From assembly GCF_963678635.1 (NCBI RefSeq), contig NW_026970628.1, positions 64,001-128,000 of the forward strand: a stretch of DNA of 64,000 nt, read 5' to 3'. The notes beneath the pieces are model-generated. The model searched no databases. It saw only the letters and a list, made by a program, of their open reading frames with translations, and was not told where the DNA came from. Shown one piece after another: positions 54,868 to 64,000 of the stretch (position 1 is its first letter; every line of letters begins with the position of its first letter). The stretch is from Symsagittifera roscoffensis (taxonomy: Eukaryota > Xenacoelomorpha > Acoela > Convolutidae). Both the position numbers and the translations under genes were made by a program.

Positions 54868-55207
54868 TTTTCGTATTTTTCGTGGACATGCAAGACAGTG
54901 TGGAAGTGGTTTTGGTGCTCTTGCACAAACTCTTGGGAGAACTGCAATTCCCTTTATTAAATAATATAAAGTCCCAGCTGCAAAAAGAATCGGAGCAGAT
55001 TTATTTGAAACTGCTGCTCCAGAGATTGGAGAACTTGTCAGTGGACGAAAAAAACTCAAAACATTTGCAAAAGTTACTGGAACAAAAACAGTTCGAAAAC
55101 AGTGGGAGGTGGAAAAAAGAAATCCAAGCGTAGAACAAGAAGAGCCATTGCTCGAAAAAGTAGTTAAAAAATCAGTCGCTCTTGCAAAGACATTTTCGAA
55201 AAGATAA
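54845..55207 (+). pseudogene. small basic Gly/Ala-rich virion-type protein
   Basis: Begins MVAQNSANFRIFRGHARQCG, then SGFGALAQTLGRTAIPFIK, a stop at 54962, and KVPAAKRIGADLFETAAPEI, GRKKLKTFAKV, to the end at 55207; 120 codons in one frame with a single stop. The R..GSGFG..A..LGR.AIPF pattern followed by a basic tail is typical of the short basic proteins located just before the capsid gene in animal Polintons, similar in character to adenoviral core/cement precursors. It ends one base before the capsid ATG (TAAAATG). Confidence 0.6.
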
Positions 55208-55208
55208 A

Positions 55209-56448
55209 ATGCGTGTAATTCAAAGTAGTCAACTTCGGTACGGAGCTTTTACAAATTCTTCTTTTGAGATTTTTGATAAAGTGCCAGTTTTGGAAACAAT
55301 AGTTTCATCATACATACAAGAAGTAAATGAAAGCAGTATTGAGTTTGAATTTGAGACGGACCGTAATCTTTATTTGGATATGCGTGATACCCACCACAGT
55401 TTAAAGCTTCATTTATTTAAAGGAAGATTGTTTGAAGCTTTAAAAAAAAACAGAACATAAAGCAAAATCGGAGGAAGATTCAGATGAGGAACCACAAACT
55501 TACTTAACTTATGTAAGCAATCCACTACATTCTATGTTCTCCAATTGTAAAGTTTTTTTTAATAATACAATGGTTTACAATGCCAATGGATTATATCCTC
55601 ATAAAGCACAAATATCGAACGAAATCAATTCGTCGACAGTGAGTAATAAAGGAATACTTGCTTGTCCCGGGTATATTTTCGAAGAATATCCGGAAGCATT
55701 TGATATGTATCCGTTCACTGATAGAGCAAATTCGTCAAGATCAGGGATAACTTTTTCACTTTATGGCAGGCTAGCCTTTGACTTGTTTACTTGTGAAAAA
55801 TTATTACTGCTAAAAACCAAAGTTCGAATTAAACTAATTCGAGCTAAACTTAATTTTTACATGCTGTCTGATAATCCAAATGTTAGTCTGAAAATTGTTG
55901 ATTGTTCACTGTTTACAAGAAAAATTTTAGTAGCTGAACCTAATCATCAATATTTGCAATAGAATCTGGAAAAGGACCCTGCTCATTACAATTACTTGGA
56001 AACTATAGCAAGAAACTTTACCATTCCATCTCGTCAAAACCAGTTTATTCAGGAAAAGGTTTTCAATAATGCCCCAATTAGAAGGATAGCTGTTGCAATG
56101 AATACAAATTCGGCTGTTGCGGGATCTTTTCGTGAAAATTCTTTCAATTATCAACAATTTCCTTTGAGAGAGCTTAGAATTATTCGGGGCGAAAGAGCAT
56201 TTATTTCATTAGATACAACTTCTCTTTGTCGTCCCAATGTTACAACAATGAAAGCAATGGAGTTTAAAGAAGACTTTCCAGCTCTTCCTTTGGAAAATTT
56301 TCAAAATCACCATGTTCTAGTTTTCGACTTGACTTCACTACAGGATGCAGCTTAACAGTTGCATTATCCAGAACTTAGTGAAGATAGCTTGAGATTAGAA
56401 ATGTTTTTCCAATTTCTCAAATTCGGAACAGTCGCTAAAAATTTTTAA
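55209..56448 (+). pseudogene. Polinton major capsid protein (double jelly-roll)
   Basis: Starts MRVIQSSQLRYGAFTNSSFE. Diagnostic segments: NPLHSMFSNCKVFFNN, NANGLYPHKAQISNE, then FSLYGRLAFDLFTCEKLLL and LNFYMLSDNP near 55780-55880, APIRRIAVAMNT, and an end with VLVFDLTSLQDA and YPELSEDSLRLE. This matches the Polinton double-jelly-roll capsid family, to which the C. elegans F54H12.2-like proteins belong. Defects: one frameshift in an A9-run (55442-55450), TAG at 55960, TAA at 56353. About 412 codons, slightly short for the family. Confidence 0.85.
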
Positions 56449-56459
56449 TTTTTTTGAGA

Positions 56460-57189
56460 TTTCAGGTTCCTATAAAGATATTGTAACTTTTTTGGGACTT
56501 TTATTTGTTATTACCTCTGTACTATCTATTTTGTTTTTCTTCAGACCTAAAGCTCCAGAAAAAAAAGAGAAGGAATGCTGTTTAGTTGAAAACCCGAGAC
56601 ACTTCTTCAACCTAGACTGTAAAACAGTGTTCAATAAGCTTTGCCCACTACATAAGGCTTGTGTACGGGACTTTTGGTTGATTCAATTCCAAAATTTGTG
56701 TAAGTCATTATTCTTTCTTTTTTATCCTAAAAAACACTATCAAACCATCAATTTCTTTTTAGCTGTAAATCGGCCTACAATTGCAAAGATGGATAATTTT
56801 TCACTTTTGCAAATTATTGAAAGAATTCCAGAGCTCAGGTTCAAGTACGTAGGATCATACCCTTCTGATACAGTACCTCAACTAAAAAAAAATTCTTTCG
56901 CAATTATTAACTCAGCCCCAAGCAATGATAGAGGAGAACACTGGATCTTGATTGCTCGACTGGATAAAAGCTACTACTTTGCTGATTCTTTGGGAAAAAA
57001 GAGATCAACTTAACCCTTTTTGACAAAAAAAAGTTTCGACGAATGGTTCGTCGAAAGCTACAAAAGACTGATAATTTGTGTGGATTTTACACATTTTATC
57101 CAGCATTTCTTATTTTTAAATTCTTCCAGAAGAAATTCAATAGTGTTCATGATGTGCATGTTTTAAATTTTATCAGTAATTTTATGTAA
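56460..57189 (+). pseudogene. adenain-type cysteine protease with N-terminal membrane segment
   Basis: The frame from about 56465 has a hydrophobic helix (LGLLFVITSVLSILFFF), then HFFNLDCKTVFNKL, a probable intron (56700-56762), and from MDNFSLLQII (56789) the protease: NDRGEHWILIA (catalytic His), YFADSLG (acid), and, after a frameshift near 57000, QKTDNLCGFYTF (Gln and catalytic Cys), ending at 57189. H, D and Cys spacing fits adenovirus-type (C5) proteases that mature capsids. The membrane segment may be a separate small gene in the same frame. Confidence 0.75.
56700..56762 (+). other. probable 63-nt spliceosomal intron
   Basis: It starts GTAAGTC and ends TTTCTTTTTAG, with an AT-rich interior and a polypyrimidine stretch. 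The length is a multiple of three with no stop, so unspliced RNA also reads through. Such short introns with this acceptor are usual in nematodes. Confidence 0.5.
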
Positions 57190-58150
57190 AAGTGCATTTT
57201 TTTTATTTGTAAGTGTAAATTTTTGCAGTCATTTTAATATACGATGTAGTGAATTGTTTGATAATTTATGTAATTTGACTCTTTAAATTCCTTACTTTTT
57301 TTTACGAAAAGCATCTTAGCAACTAATCGTCTGATGAAATACGGAGAATGATGATAGAATATGGATGTTGTAGTCCCCCAATTGAAAGAAGTAACGATAG
57401 AGTAGATAAATATACGAAAATTGTAACCAACTTCTAGTAAATTGTATAACTTTTTTAAAAATTCACTCTGAGAAAGATGAAAAAATTTTTATACAAAAAA
57501 ATCAGACACAAAAAATAATGATAATACATTTTACTCAGTGTAAACTTTTACTGTGGCAAAGCAATTGACAAATTTGGATGATAATTTTTTGGAAAATTTG
57601 GAAATTTCAAAGAATTTTTTAAAGATTAAAGAGAAAGTGATAAAAGAGAACTGAAATGAATCGTAGCAAGAAGTATGACAGAATCAATAAACCAGTTGAG
57701 GGAAAAATAAGAACAGAATAAAAACATCTGATTGGTCGAAACTTAAAAATTTTTCCATAATTTTATCTTAGTTCCAATGAAAAGTTCATGCAATTTTGAT
57801 GGATGTATTTCAATTTTTTTATGAAAAATTAAGGTTTTAATCTCTCAAGAAAGTAAGTCGCGCTTCATTAACTCTGTGGGGAACTGCTAATATGCATCTG
57901 TCATATGATCAAGGGATAATTATGTGAAAAAAGATAAAATAAGGTATAAAGTTAATAAGTATCATGAACCTGTCATCCGTTCTCCAGATTACCTGGGGAA
58001 AAAAGATTAAGTGGGATAAAAAAGTAATCAACCGTGAGGAGCTGTCAAGGTTCCCCTGATATCTCGTGGAGCGGAATAATTACCTGTCAAAGATAATCCC
58101 CTTTTGACAATTTTCCTCAGATAATCTGAGGGAATGTAAGTATAAAGAAT
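57190..58150. other. noncoding right arm of the Polinton
   Basis: AT-rich DNA between the protease gene and the subterminal repeats. No ORF over 60 codons. The part 57850-58140 is less AT-rich and contains several short imperfect repeats (cctgtca, aaaaaagata). No function is recognised. Confidence 0.45.
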
Positions 58151-58224
58151 TTAAAAGATTCTTTTGAGAAAAAAATATTCTGTGATATACTAGTTTATGA
58201 TCCCATATTCTATATCGAAACTTA

Positions 58225-58725
58225 ATTTTTATCAAAACTTACCATCGGAAACTTACCATCCAAAATTTTTTTTTCGATTTTTTAATACAAAATTTTTTTT
58301 TCAAGATAAAAATGTATTTGCAAGTAAAACTTAAAAAATTTTCAAAAACTGTTTTTGAAACTTACCTTCTGAAACTTACCAGACCAAATTTTGGTAAGAC
58401 AAGATAGCCCTTACATATCACAAATCGTAGACGTTAGCTAAGAAACGCAAGTCTTGGCAAAATCGAGCTCCAAAAAACTCTGGTGCCTAAATTTTTTTAA
58501 GGCTTACCATCTTACCATCTGAAACTTACCATGTACCAAAAACCTAAGTAAAAGACCTTCCTCACACAATCTACACGTAATTAACCAGTAATATTTAACA
58601 ATTAGACAACGCGCGCCAAATTTTTTGCGAAAAAACTAGACACTTCTACACAAAATCTAAAAAATTTTCGTTTTTGTTACCATTATCTTACCATCACACA
58701 AACCATAAAACCTTACCATTGGTAT
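58225..58725. repeat. iterated CTTACCATC motifs, subterminal right
   Basis: About ten copies of CTTACCATC or close variants, often as GAAACTTACC, at about 58238, 58252, 58362, 58375, 58503, 58510, 58521, 58676-58692 and 58710. The left TIRs contain the complement GATGGTAAG or ATGGTAAG four to five times. They may bind a replication or integration protein. Confidence 0.55.
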
Positions 58726-58856
58726 TTCCTATCCTTATACATTGTAGACTCTATACACTATCTTAATACATAGCTGGGTGACCGGATGATCTATTCCCTA
58801 TCTTAAAACATGGGGGTCACTCACCAACCCCCTGATCGCATCAAACATATACTACT
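58498..58856 (-). repeat. Polinton right terminal inverted repeat
   Basis: Reverse complement of 40342-40700 and 27428-27795, ending catatactact. Interior landmarks such as atcatccggtcacccagc, the gcgcgc patch and accttaccattgg are conserved. Confidence 0.88.
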
Positions 58857-58862
58857 ATTTCT
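58857..58862. repeat. target-site duplication ATTTCT, right
   Basis: Six bases after the terminal ...ACTACT, identical to 27422-27427 and one mismatch from 40336-40341. Confidence 0.75.
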
Positions 58863-59203
58863 TATGTTTTTTTTCTGTTATCATAGGTTGTATTGTGTTC
58901 TCCTTAAAAATGTGCTCTATTTTTTTTACACTGTCATAGATATTTCACTGATTTTATTTTGAGTTTATCTCAATTTTTGTCAATCTACTTCAAGCTGATC
59001 TCAAGCAGGGCATCGATGTGAGGTTGTAATTTCCAGAGATTTTAATCCAGTATGTTGACATATGATTGCGTATTTGTCACAAATCGAATTATTATTGGAC
59101 ATACCGATAAGGCAAACCTTATATCTTACCACTCATTCTGGTTTTTTCACCGGGATTACGAACCGCTGAACGTCGTTTTCAGCTGTCATTTGAACATTTC
59201 TTC

Positions 59204-59420
59204 TATAAGTGCAATACAGTGATCAAGATGTTGCCATAACTTTTTCGTATCTTAGGCCCTCCTTCTCTAATTAACGATAAAGATAAATTATCTGCATACT
59301 CGCTGTATCTCATGAAGCGTAATAGTTCATTAATCTCTTTACCGTCTCCTGTGCACATCTCCGTGAATTTTAAATCTGACACTAGGCAGTGGGATCGGAG
59401 TTTATTTTTCTTATTAACAG
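59204..59420 (-). CDS. possible exon, unknown
   Basis: An open minus frame of about 71 codons without ATG: KFTEMCTGDGKEINELLRFM, then SEYADNLSLSLIREG. Composition is coding-like. It lies between the CAP-like exon and the Polinton. It may be a later exon of an unrelated or decayed host gene; no family is recognised. Confidence 0.25.
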
Positions 59421-59698
59421 ATTTTTAAGTCAAGACTTATTCGGTCACTGCTAACAGGGCAGTATTTTTTGTGATTTCTGTGGTAGTAGAGGATCGATAA
59501 AGTTCTATGAACCATGTCTAAGCATTTCGCGTTTCTTCTAAATGCCCACAAACCAGACGTAGTTTTTATCTTGACAAGTAAGTAATAACTATTTAAAACT
59601 TTAATATTAATTAATAATTATTTTCATCAAATTTTTGAAAAAACAATCTTAACAATCATATCATGATAAAAACGATATACTCTAGAAAAATAATATAC

Positions 59699-61664
59699 CT
59701 GAGTGAACAAACCATAATCTTTTACTGATGATTCGTTACTGCAGGACTCAAACGATTGATTACCTCCTGGAAACTGGTACGTATTTTTTGTTTCATACCA
59801 CCCCATCATCACTTTTTCGACATCTTGGATGGATACATCGCGTATTCTGTAACCTTTTACTTCCGCCGTGTTTACCCCTAAGAGAATTTGTACCAGGTCT
59901 CTTAAAAAGACATATGAAACATTCACCTATTTTTAGTTTATTTTTTTAATTGAAATATTTAAAGAATATAAACTAAAATGTTTTAGAAGTTCAATATAAG
60001 TTTAGCTATTCCTTTTATTCCATTATCCAAGTATCTTTTGTTCATTAATTTGATTAAAAAAGTGATCAGCAAAAGTTTTACCGCTTTCATAAACTAATGT
60101 TTTTTTTCCGTTGTTTTATGCAGTTTTGCTGCGAATAACTACTTCAATCAATCAAATCAATCTGATATCATTAAGCTTAGCTATATACTTTTGTATTTTT
60201 TGGACGCTTACATGAACGCAAATTTCTGATAAATTGTTATAAAAACCTTGTATTTGGGATTTTGGCGATACGATGAAAACGTCTGAATGCTTGAAGTTCC
60301 AGCTGCAGGAAAGGTGGTTCTCTATCATGATGAACCCAGCTTCCATGTTGGCCTCAACTGCTATATAAACAATTTTAATTACTCTTTTTGCTCGAATATA
60401 AAACATTTCAATGGTTGTAACACATTTCAGCGTTGTAAAACTATAGCTTCCTGCAGACTGAGTGAAAAATGTGTTTCTAAAACTGACTTGTGAGCTATAC
60501 TGAGAAAAACGCTTTTTGATTAATTATTAATTTTAAAAAAAAGTTTTATTTTTCAGTCAAAATATAAATGAGAATGCTGTCTTTTATCCGACCGAAAAAG
60601 ATCTTTTGTTACATTAACTTCTGATTCAATAGTTTTTCTAGGACATAAGTTAATCAGGCAGCTAGCAGTTTTTGAATGACTAAAAACTCTTACAAGAAAC
60701 AAAACTCACCGACAGTCGGACAAAAGTCAATAAAACCAGGAAAATTCGATTTCCCAATTTCACAGAAAAGCCATATTGCCATAAAAACTCTTTGATTTTG
60801 AAGAAAAAAATTGTGATTGATTTTTTGATAACATAAACCAATTTGAAAAAACTGGATTATTAGGTAAAAGCTTTGCTTTGACGGGACATTTCAAAAATAA
60901 ACTCTTCTATTCAAAAAAGGGAATTTGCCTTCCCTAAAGCAACATAATTGAGCTACATAATCGTACAAATCAAAATTCAAACAGCCAAAAAAAATTGAGC
61001 GTGAACAAATGTTGTGAATACTTCTTGAAAAAAATCATAATGACTTCTATTGACCAATCGATCCGGTTAACAACCGGTAAGAACGTAGCTTTTTGCAATT
61101 TAATCAAAATTTAAGGAAAGTTTTTTGCTCTTGTTTCTTTGATTTAACATTAAAGTAAGCCAGGAAAAAAAAAGTAAATAATAATCAAACTCTCATTCAC
61201 CCAAGCCATTGTCGTAAGAAATTGGTTGCAGGCCAGCTTTGGCTCGGAAGTTTGTATGTGCTTCCCAAATTACTTTCATCACAGGATGACCGTTAAGGAA
61301 AGCATTAGATCCTCGCCTAAAACTAAATAGTTTTAAATATCCAAACAAAAAGATAATCAGCAGATATGCCAAAAAATTTTCTTGTGTTTGAGCACCAACT
61401 TCACTTAAAACAGTTTGATGACATTTCAATCAACTTTCAATTTTTCAAGATTATTGTTTTTTAAGGCAACTAGATTAAAAACGACTGGGTTAAACATTGA
61501 TTGCTTAAGAGTTTCATGTTTTGTCAGATACATAAGTCTCACCTTTCAAACTTAATACGGTCAAAATCAGGAATCCTCAACGAATTGCTGCTGGTGTTTG
61601 CTAGAAGCAGAGTTGCCAGCACCAAGCAAACTTCTTTAACACTTCCAGATGATGTCTTTCTCAT
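59699..61664 (-). CDS. secreted CAP/SCP-like protein gene, several exons, incomplete
   Basis: Exon 1 (61664-61543) encodes a signal-peptide-like start, MRKTSSGSVKEVCLVLATLL. Its donor AAAG|GTGAG fits in phase with exon 2 (61316-61201, acceptor tttag), which reads VIWEAHTNFRAKAGLQPISY, the start of a CAP domain (..HN..R...G..PL.Y). A later exon (59877-59699, acceptor ctcttag, donor CAG|GTATAT) has MGWYETKNTYQFPGG and ends LFTQ, matching the CAP WY.E...Y and FTQ motifs. Exons between 61.2 and 59.9 kb and the C-terminal part were not resolved. CAP proteins are secreted and abundant in nematodes. The gene may be decayed. Confidence 0.5.
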
Positions 61665-63290
61665 GGCAAATGTTTCTTAACAAATTAAATTAAATTTAAA
61701 GAACCATTTTCACACTCTGTTTTTTCGAAGATTTTAAAATAAGATAATTATCTGCCACAGGAGAAACAATGCAAAACACGCTTGTAGAGGAAATTTACTG
61801 AGACTTTTTAATTGGCCAAGGTAACCAAATAGGGTAGCAAAAGTAAATTTAGCTCTATATTAAACAACAACAAACCTATTAACAAACTAAAAAACTAACG
61901 GATTTTCAAAACTTTAAAGAACAAGCCAAAAGAATTTACAATTTTTCAAAGTTTTTAGCCCCATCTGGACACAAGAAAATGGGAAAGTTGAAGCTTCGTG
62001 AAAATAATGATTTTTAGTAAGATGTCAATTTTCCGTTTTCCCCTTTTCCAAATTTTTCTGAGCTAGTTTTTTAAACCACTATTTTTGTATCAGTTAACAA
62101 AGGTTGTGGCTGTGAAAGAACATGACCATCAGTAAGTTGTAACAGAGTCACTGAAAGCAAGGAAACAGAGAAAAAAACTTGAAATTAAACTGCATCTCTT
62201 ATAGCATAAAAACGTTTGATTTTCAAAAACAAACTATAACAGTTAATTTTAAAGAAAAAACTGGGGCAAGGAGTTGATTTTTCACCAGTAAAGGTGTATA
62301 ATAAATTCCACATTCGAAAACAAGAATTTCTCCTCATTTTTAGCGCAATTGTATTTGGAAAGCGCATTTTACTTACCTTTTAGAAGGTGATCTTGAATTA
62401 AGTTTAGAAATTGCACAAATACCTAAGTGCGTTCATCCAAGCACTTATACGCATGAGTGCCTTTCTGTATTTTTTAACGTTTTTCAAGTCTTCTTCCCTT
62501 CACTAAAAACGCAAAAAAACACGTTTACCAAAACCCATATAAGAGTCCTCACTACAACTCTTAAAAATGATTCTTTTTTGTTTTAACCAAAAAACTAAAA
62601 AGGAAAAAATTCTAAAGACCTCAAAATGTAATCATTTGATGCAAAACTTTGATTTCCTCTCAGACATTTTGTTTTTTAAATCAAGAATCGCGAAACAGTA
62701 AAATAATTTAGTGCATTGAAGAATGGAAAGTTACAAGGCGATTGAAGTAATCTAGCTTACTAACTATCTAGAAAAAAGGGGGAAATAGTTCAATTTTTCT
62801 TTTATTTTCTCAAATAGAAAAACCTGCCGACGCAAAATTAATGAACCATAGTGACTTGACCTCTTAAAAACATGAACAATCTAAGAACAAAAGATAAAAT
62901 GATTTGTTCTCTATTTTTGAACGCTTCGAATTACTCTACTAGAAAAAAAGTAATTGATTGCAAAATTGTTCTCTGTTGCTCATTGTTGTTCTTTTAATTT
63001 GGCTGGGAAAATTTTTTATCACTTTTTCGAGAGCAATTTTTAGTAAAGATACCTGAAATCAAATGACTGTGCATAAAAATTTGTTGTTGAACTTATGGGA
63101 TTGAAATGTTGACTCCTTTTTAATTATGAAGTTATAATTGTTTCTGGTTTCAGAGTAATGTCGTGTGGCTGTGGATTTAATTGAGATCATGACGAACTAC
63201 TTTTAATGATCAAAAGGTAATAGGCGCTGACAGCGTTCATGATGAGAACTCTTGTTGTTTTTTAAATATTTCTATGTTGGTTTAAATCAG
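61665..63290. other. AT-rich DNA, nothing recognised
   Basis: This lies upstream of the CAP-like gene. Frames are short and of low complexity. No repeat shared with the rest of the window was noticed. The promoter of the CAP-like gene should be near 61670-61900. Confidence 0.4.
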
Positions 63291-63299
63291 TTAGTTGGG

Positions 63300-64000
63300 T
63301 CTTGTTTGCTTTTTTTTCAGTGACAAGCGGTAACATTTTGAGGGTTCGACTTTCCAAAGCTAAAATTTTGCTCGATTAATTGGATGGAACGATCGCGCAA
63401 ATGAAGATGCCATTGCAGTTTCAACATGGCAGCGTGAGAACAGGAAGGCCTTTACAACAGTTTGTTTAGCTGTTGTAGCTTCGCAGAGAAAACACGTGAG
63501 CTGAACAGAAACGTCCAAGGCAGCTTGGGACGCAATGTCAGGTCAGTTTGGTAGAATTTTTGTCGCAGAAGTGTAGACTGAGCGAGATGTTTAGCTAGCT
63601 CAACTTGGAGATAGGAGGAGACGTTCTACAGCATGTCAATGACCTCATGATTTTGCACGAGGAGTTGATTGGAAGCTTCCAGCATGAGATTCTCAGTCGT
63701 TGATTGTCTCGTTGAACGTGATGGGTGAGGAGAAGATGGGTGAGGAGCAGCAGAGAGGAAAGAAGAAAGCAGTAATATTCTAGATGCCAGAGCAGCGTTG
63801 ACAAAGTTCAGTGGAAGATGAATCGCATCAACTGCATGAAAGATTGGCCACAAGGCAAGGAATTGCTGGACGATCAGTCAAGCGAAAAGAGGACAGTCAA
63901 ACAATGCAACCGCAGTTGCCTTTGAGGAGGAAGAGATAGCGCTCAAGTGTTCGACAAGACTTAGCAAGATTAGAGAGTTGTTGGATCCTTGATTCAGGAG
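63300..64000. other. higher-GC edge region, possibly coding but unresolved
   Basis: GC content rises to near half, unlike the rest of the window. The plus strand has DVLQHVNDLMILHEELIGSF (about 63623-63682), with stops on either side. The minus strand is open for 75 codons (63626-63853), reading LPLNFVNAALASRILLLSSF. Neither is recognised. It may be part of another repeat or an old gene running off the window. Confidence 0.3.

Larger units (their letters stand above)
40342..58856. mobile_element. Polinton/Maverick copy 2, both ends present
   Basis: About 18.5 kb between AG...CT termini with inverted repeats of about 360 bp, or about 16.9 kb without the internal 1.65-kb duplication, within the usual 15-20 kb for Polintons. 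polB is on the minus strand at the left; the other genes (membrane protein, unknowns, nuclease, integrase, penton, basic protein, major capsid, protease) are on the plus strand. All main genes are broken. Polintons are virus-like transposons that replicate with their own PolB and encode capsid proteins. Confidence 0.9.

Noticed and set aside
63595-63853. Minus-strand frames at the right edge as a gene
   Set aside because: Both strands are open at raised GC, no start or splice context supports either, and the sequence runs off the window; reported only as unresolved.

Overview
The window is AT-rich eukaryotic DNA, almost certainly from a metazoan and most likely a nematode. The reasons are short introns with GTAAG-type donors and TTTTAG or TTTCAG acceptors, a capsid and integrase set of the kind seen in animal Polinton/Maverick elements, and a probable secreted CAP-family host gene. 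Most of the window is decayed mobile DNA. A 200-base run of N (13119-13318) marks an assembly gap.

Layout. From 1 to about 12.25 kb, copies of a roughly 2.95-kb repeat, called SR here, surround a Polinton fragment (about 3.9-8.6 kb) that carries an internal 1.96-kb tandem duplication and the only recognisable packaging-ATPase remnant. From 13.3 to about 24.3 kb lie two inverted, inactive Ty3/Gypsy-type LTR-retroelement fragments. The larger is on the minus strand (gag, nucleocapsid-like, RT, integrase). From 23.9 to 52.2 kb is a large direct tandem duplication. Each unit holds about 3.6 kb of flanking DNA, a Polinton left end with its terminal inverted repeat (TIR), a minus-strand family B DNA polymerase gene, and a set of small plus-strand genes up to a putative nuclease gene. 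Unit 1 stops inside the nuclease gene. Unit 2 continues to the right end of the element at 58856. From 58.9 to 64 kb is probably host DNA, including parts of a multi-exon secreted CAP/SCP-like gene on the minus strand.

The main result is a bounded Polinton/Maverick at 40342-58856, with a second left half at 27428-36691. Its ends read AG...CT, the TIRs are about 360 bp, and both sides carry a 6-bp target-site duplication (ATTTCT on the right and before the outermost left end; ATTTTT, one mismatch, before the inner left end). PolB lies on the minus strand at the left. The virion-type genes lie on the plus strand: a small two-helix membrane protein, unknown ORFs, a putative nuclease, retrovirus-type integrase, penton-like minor capsid protein, a small basic Gly-rich protein, double-jelly-roll major capsid protein, and an adenain-type protease with a probable 63-nt intron. 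Several gene junctions overlap or are separated by one base, as in a virus. Every large gene is broken by frameshifts, many in A-runs, or by stops, so the copy is a recent but inactive relic unless some breaks are assembly errors.

Limits: all homology was judged by eye from translated motifs and from comparing repeat copies within the window. No alignment, HMM or database search was run.
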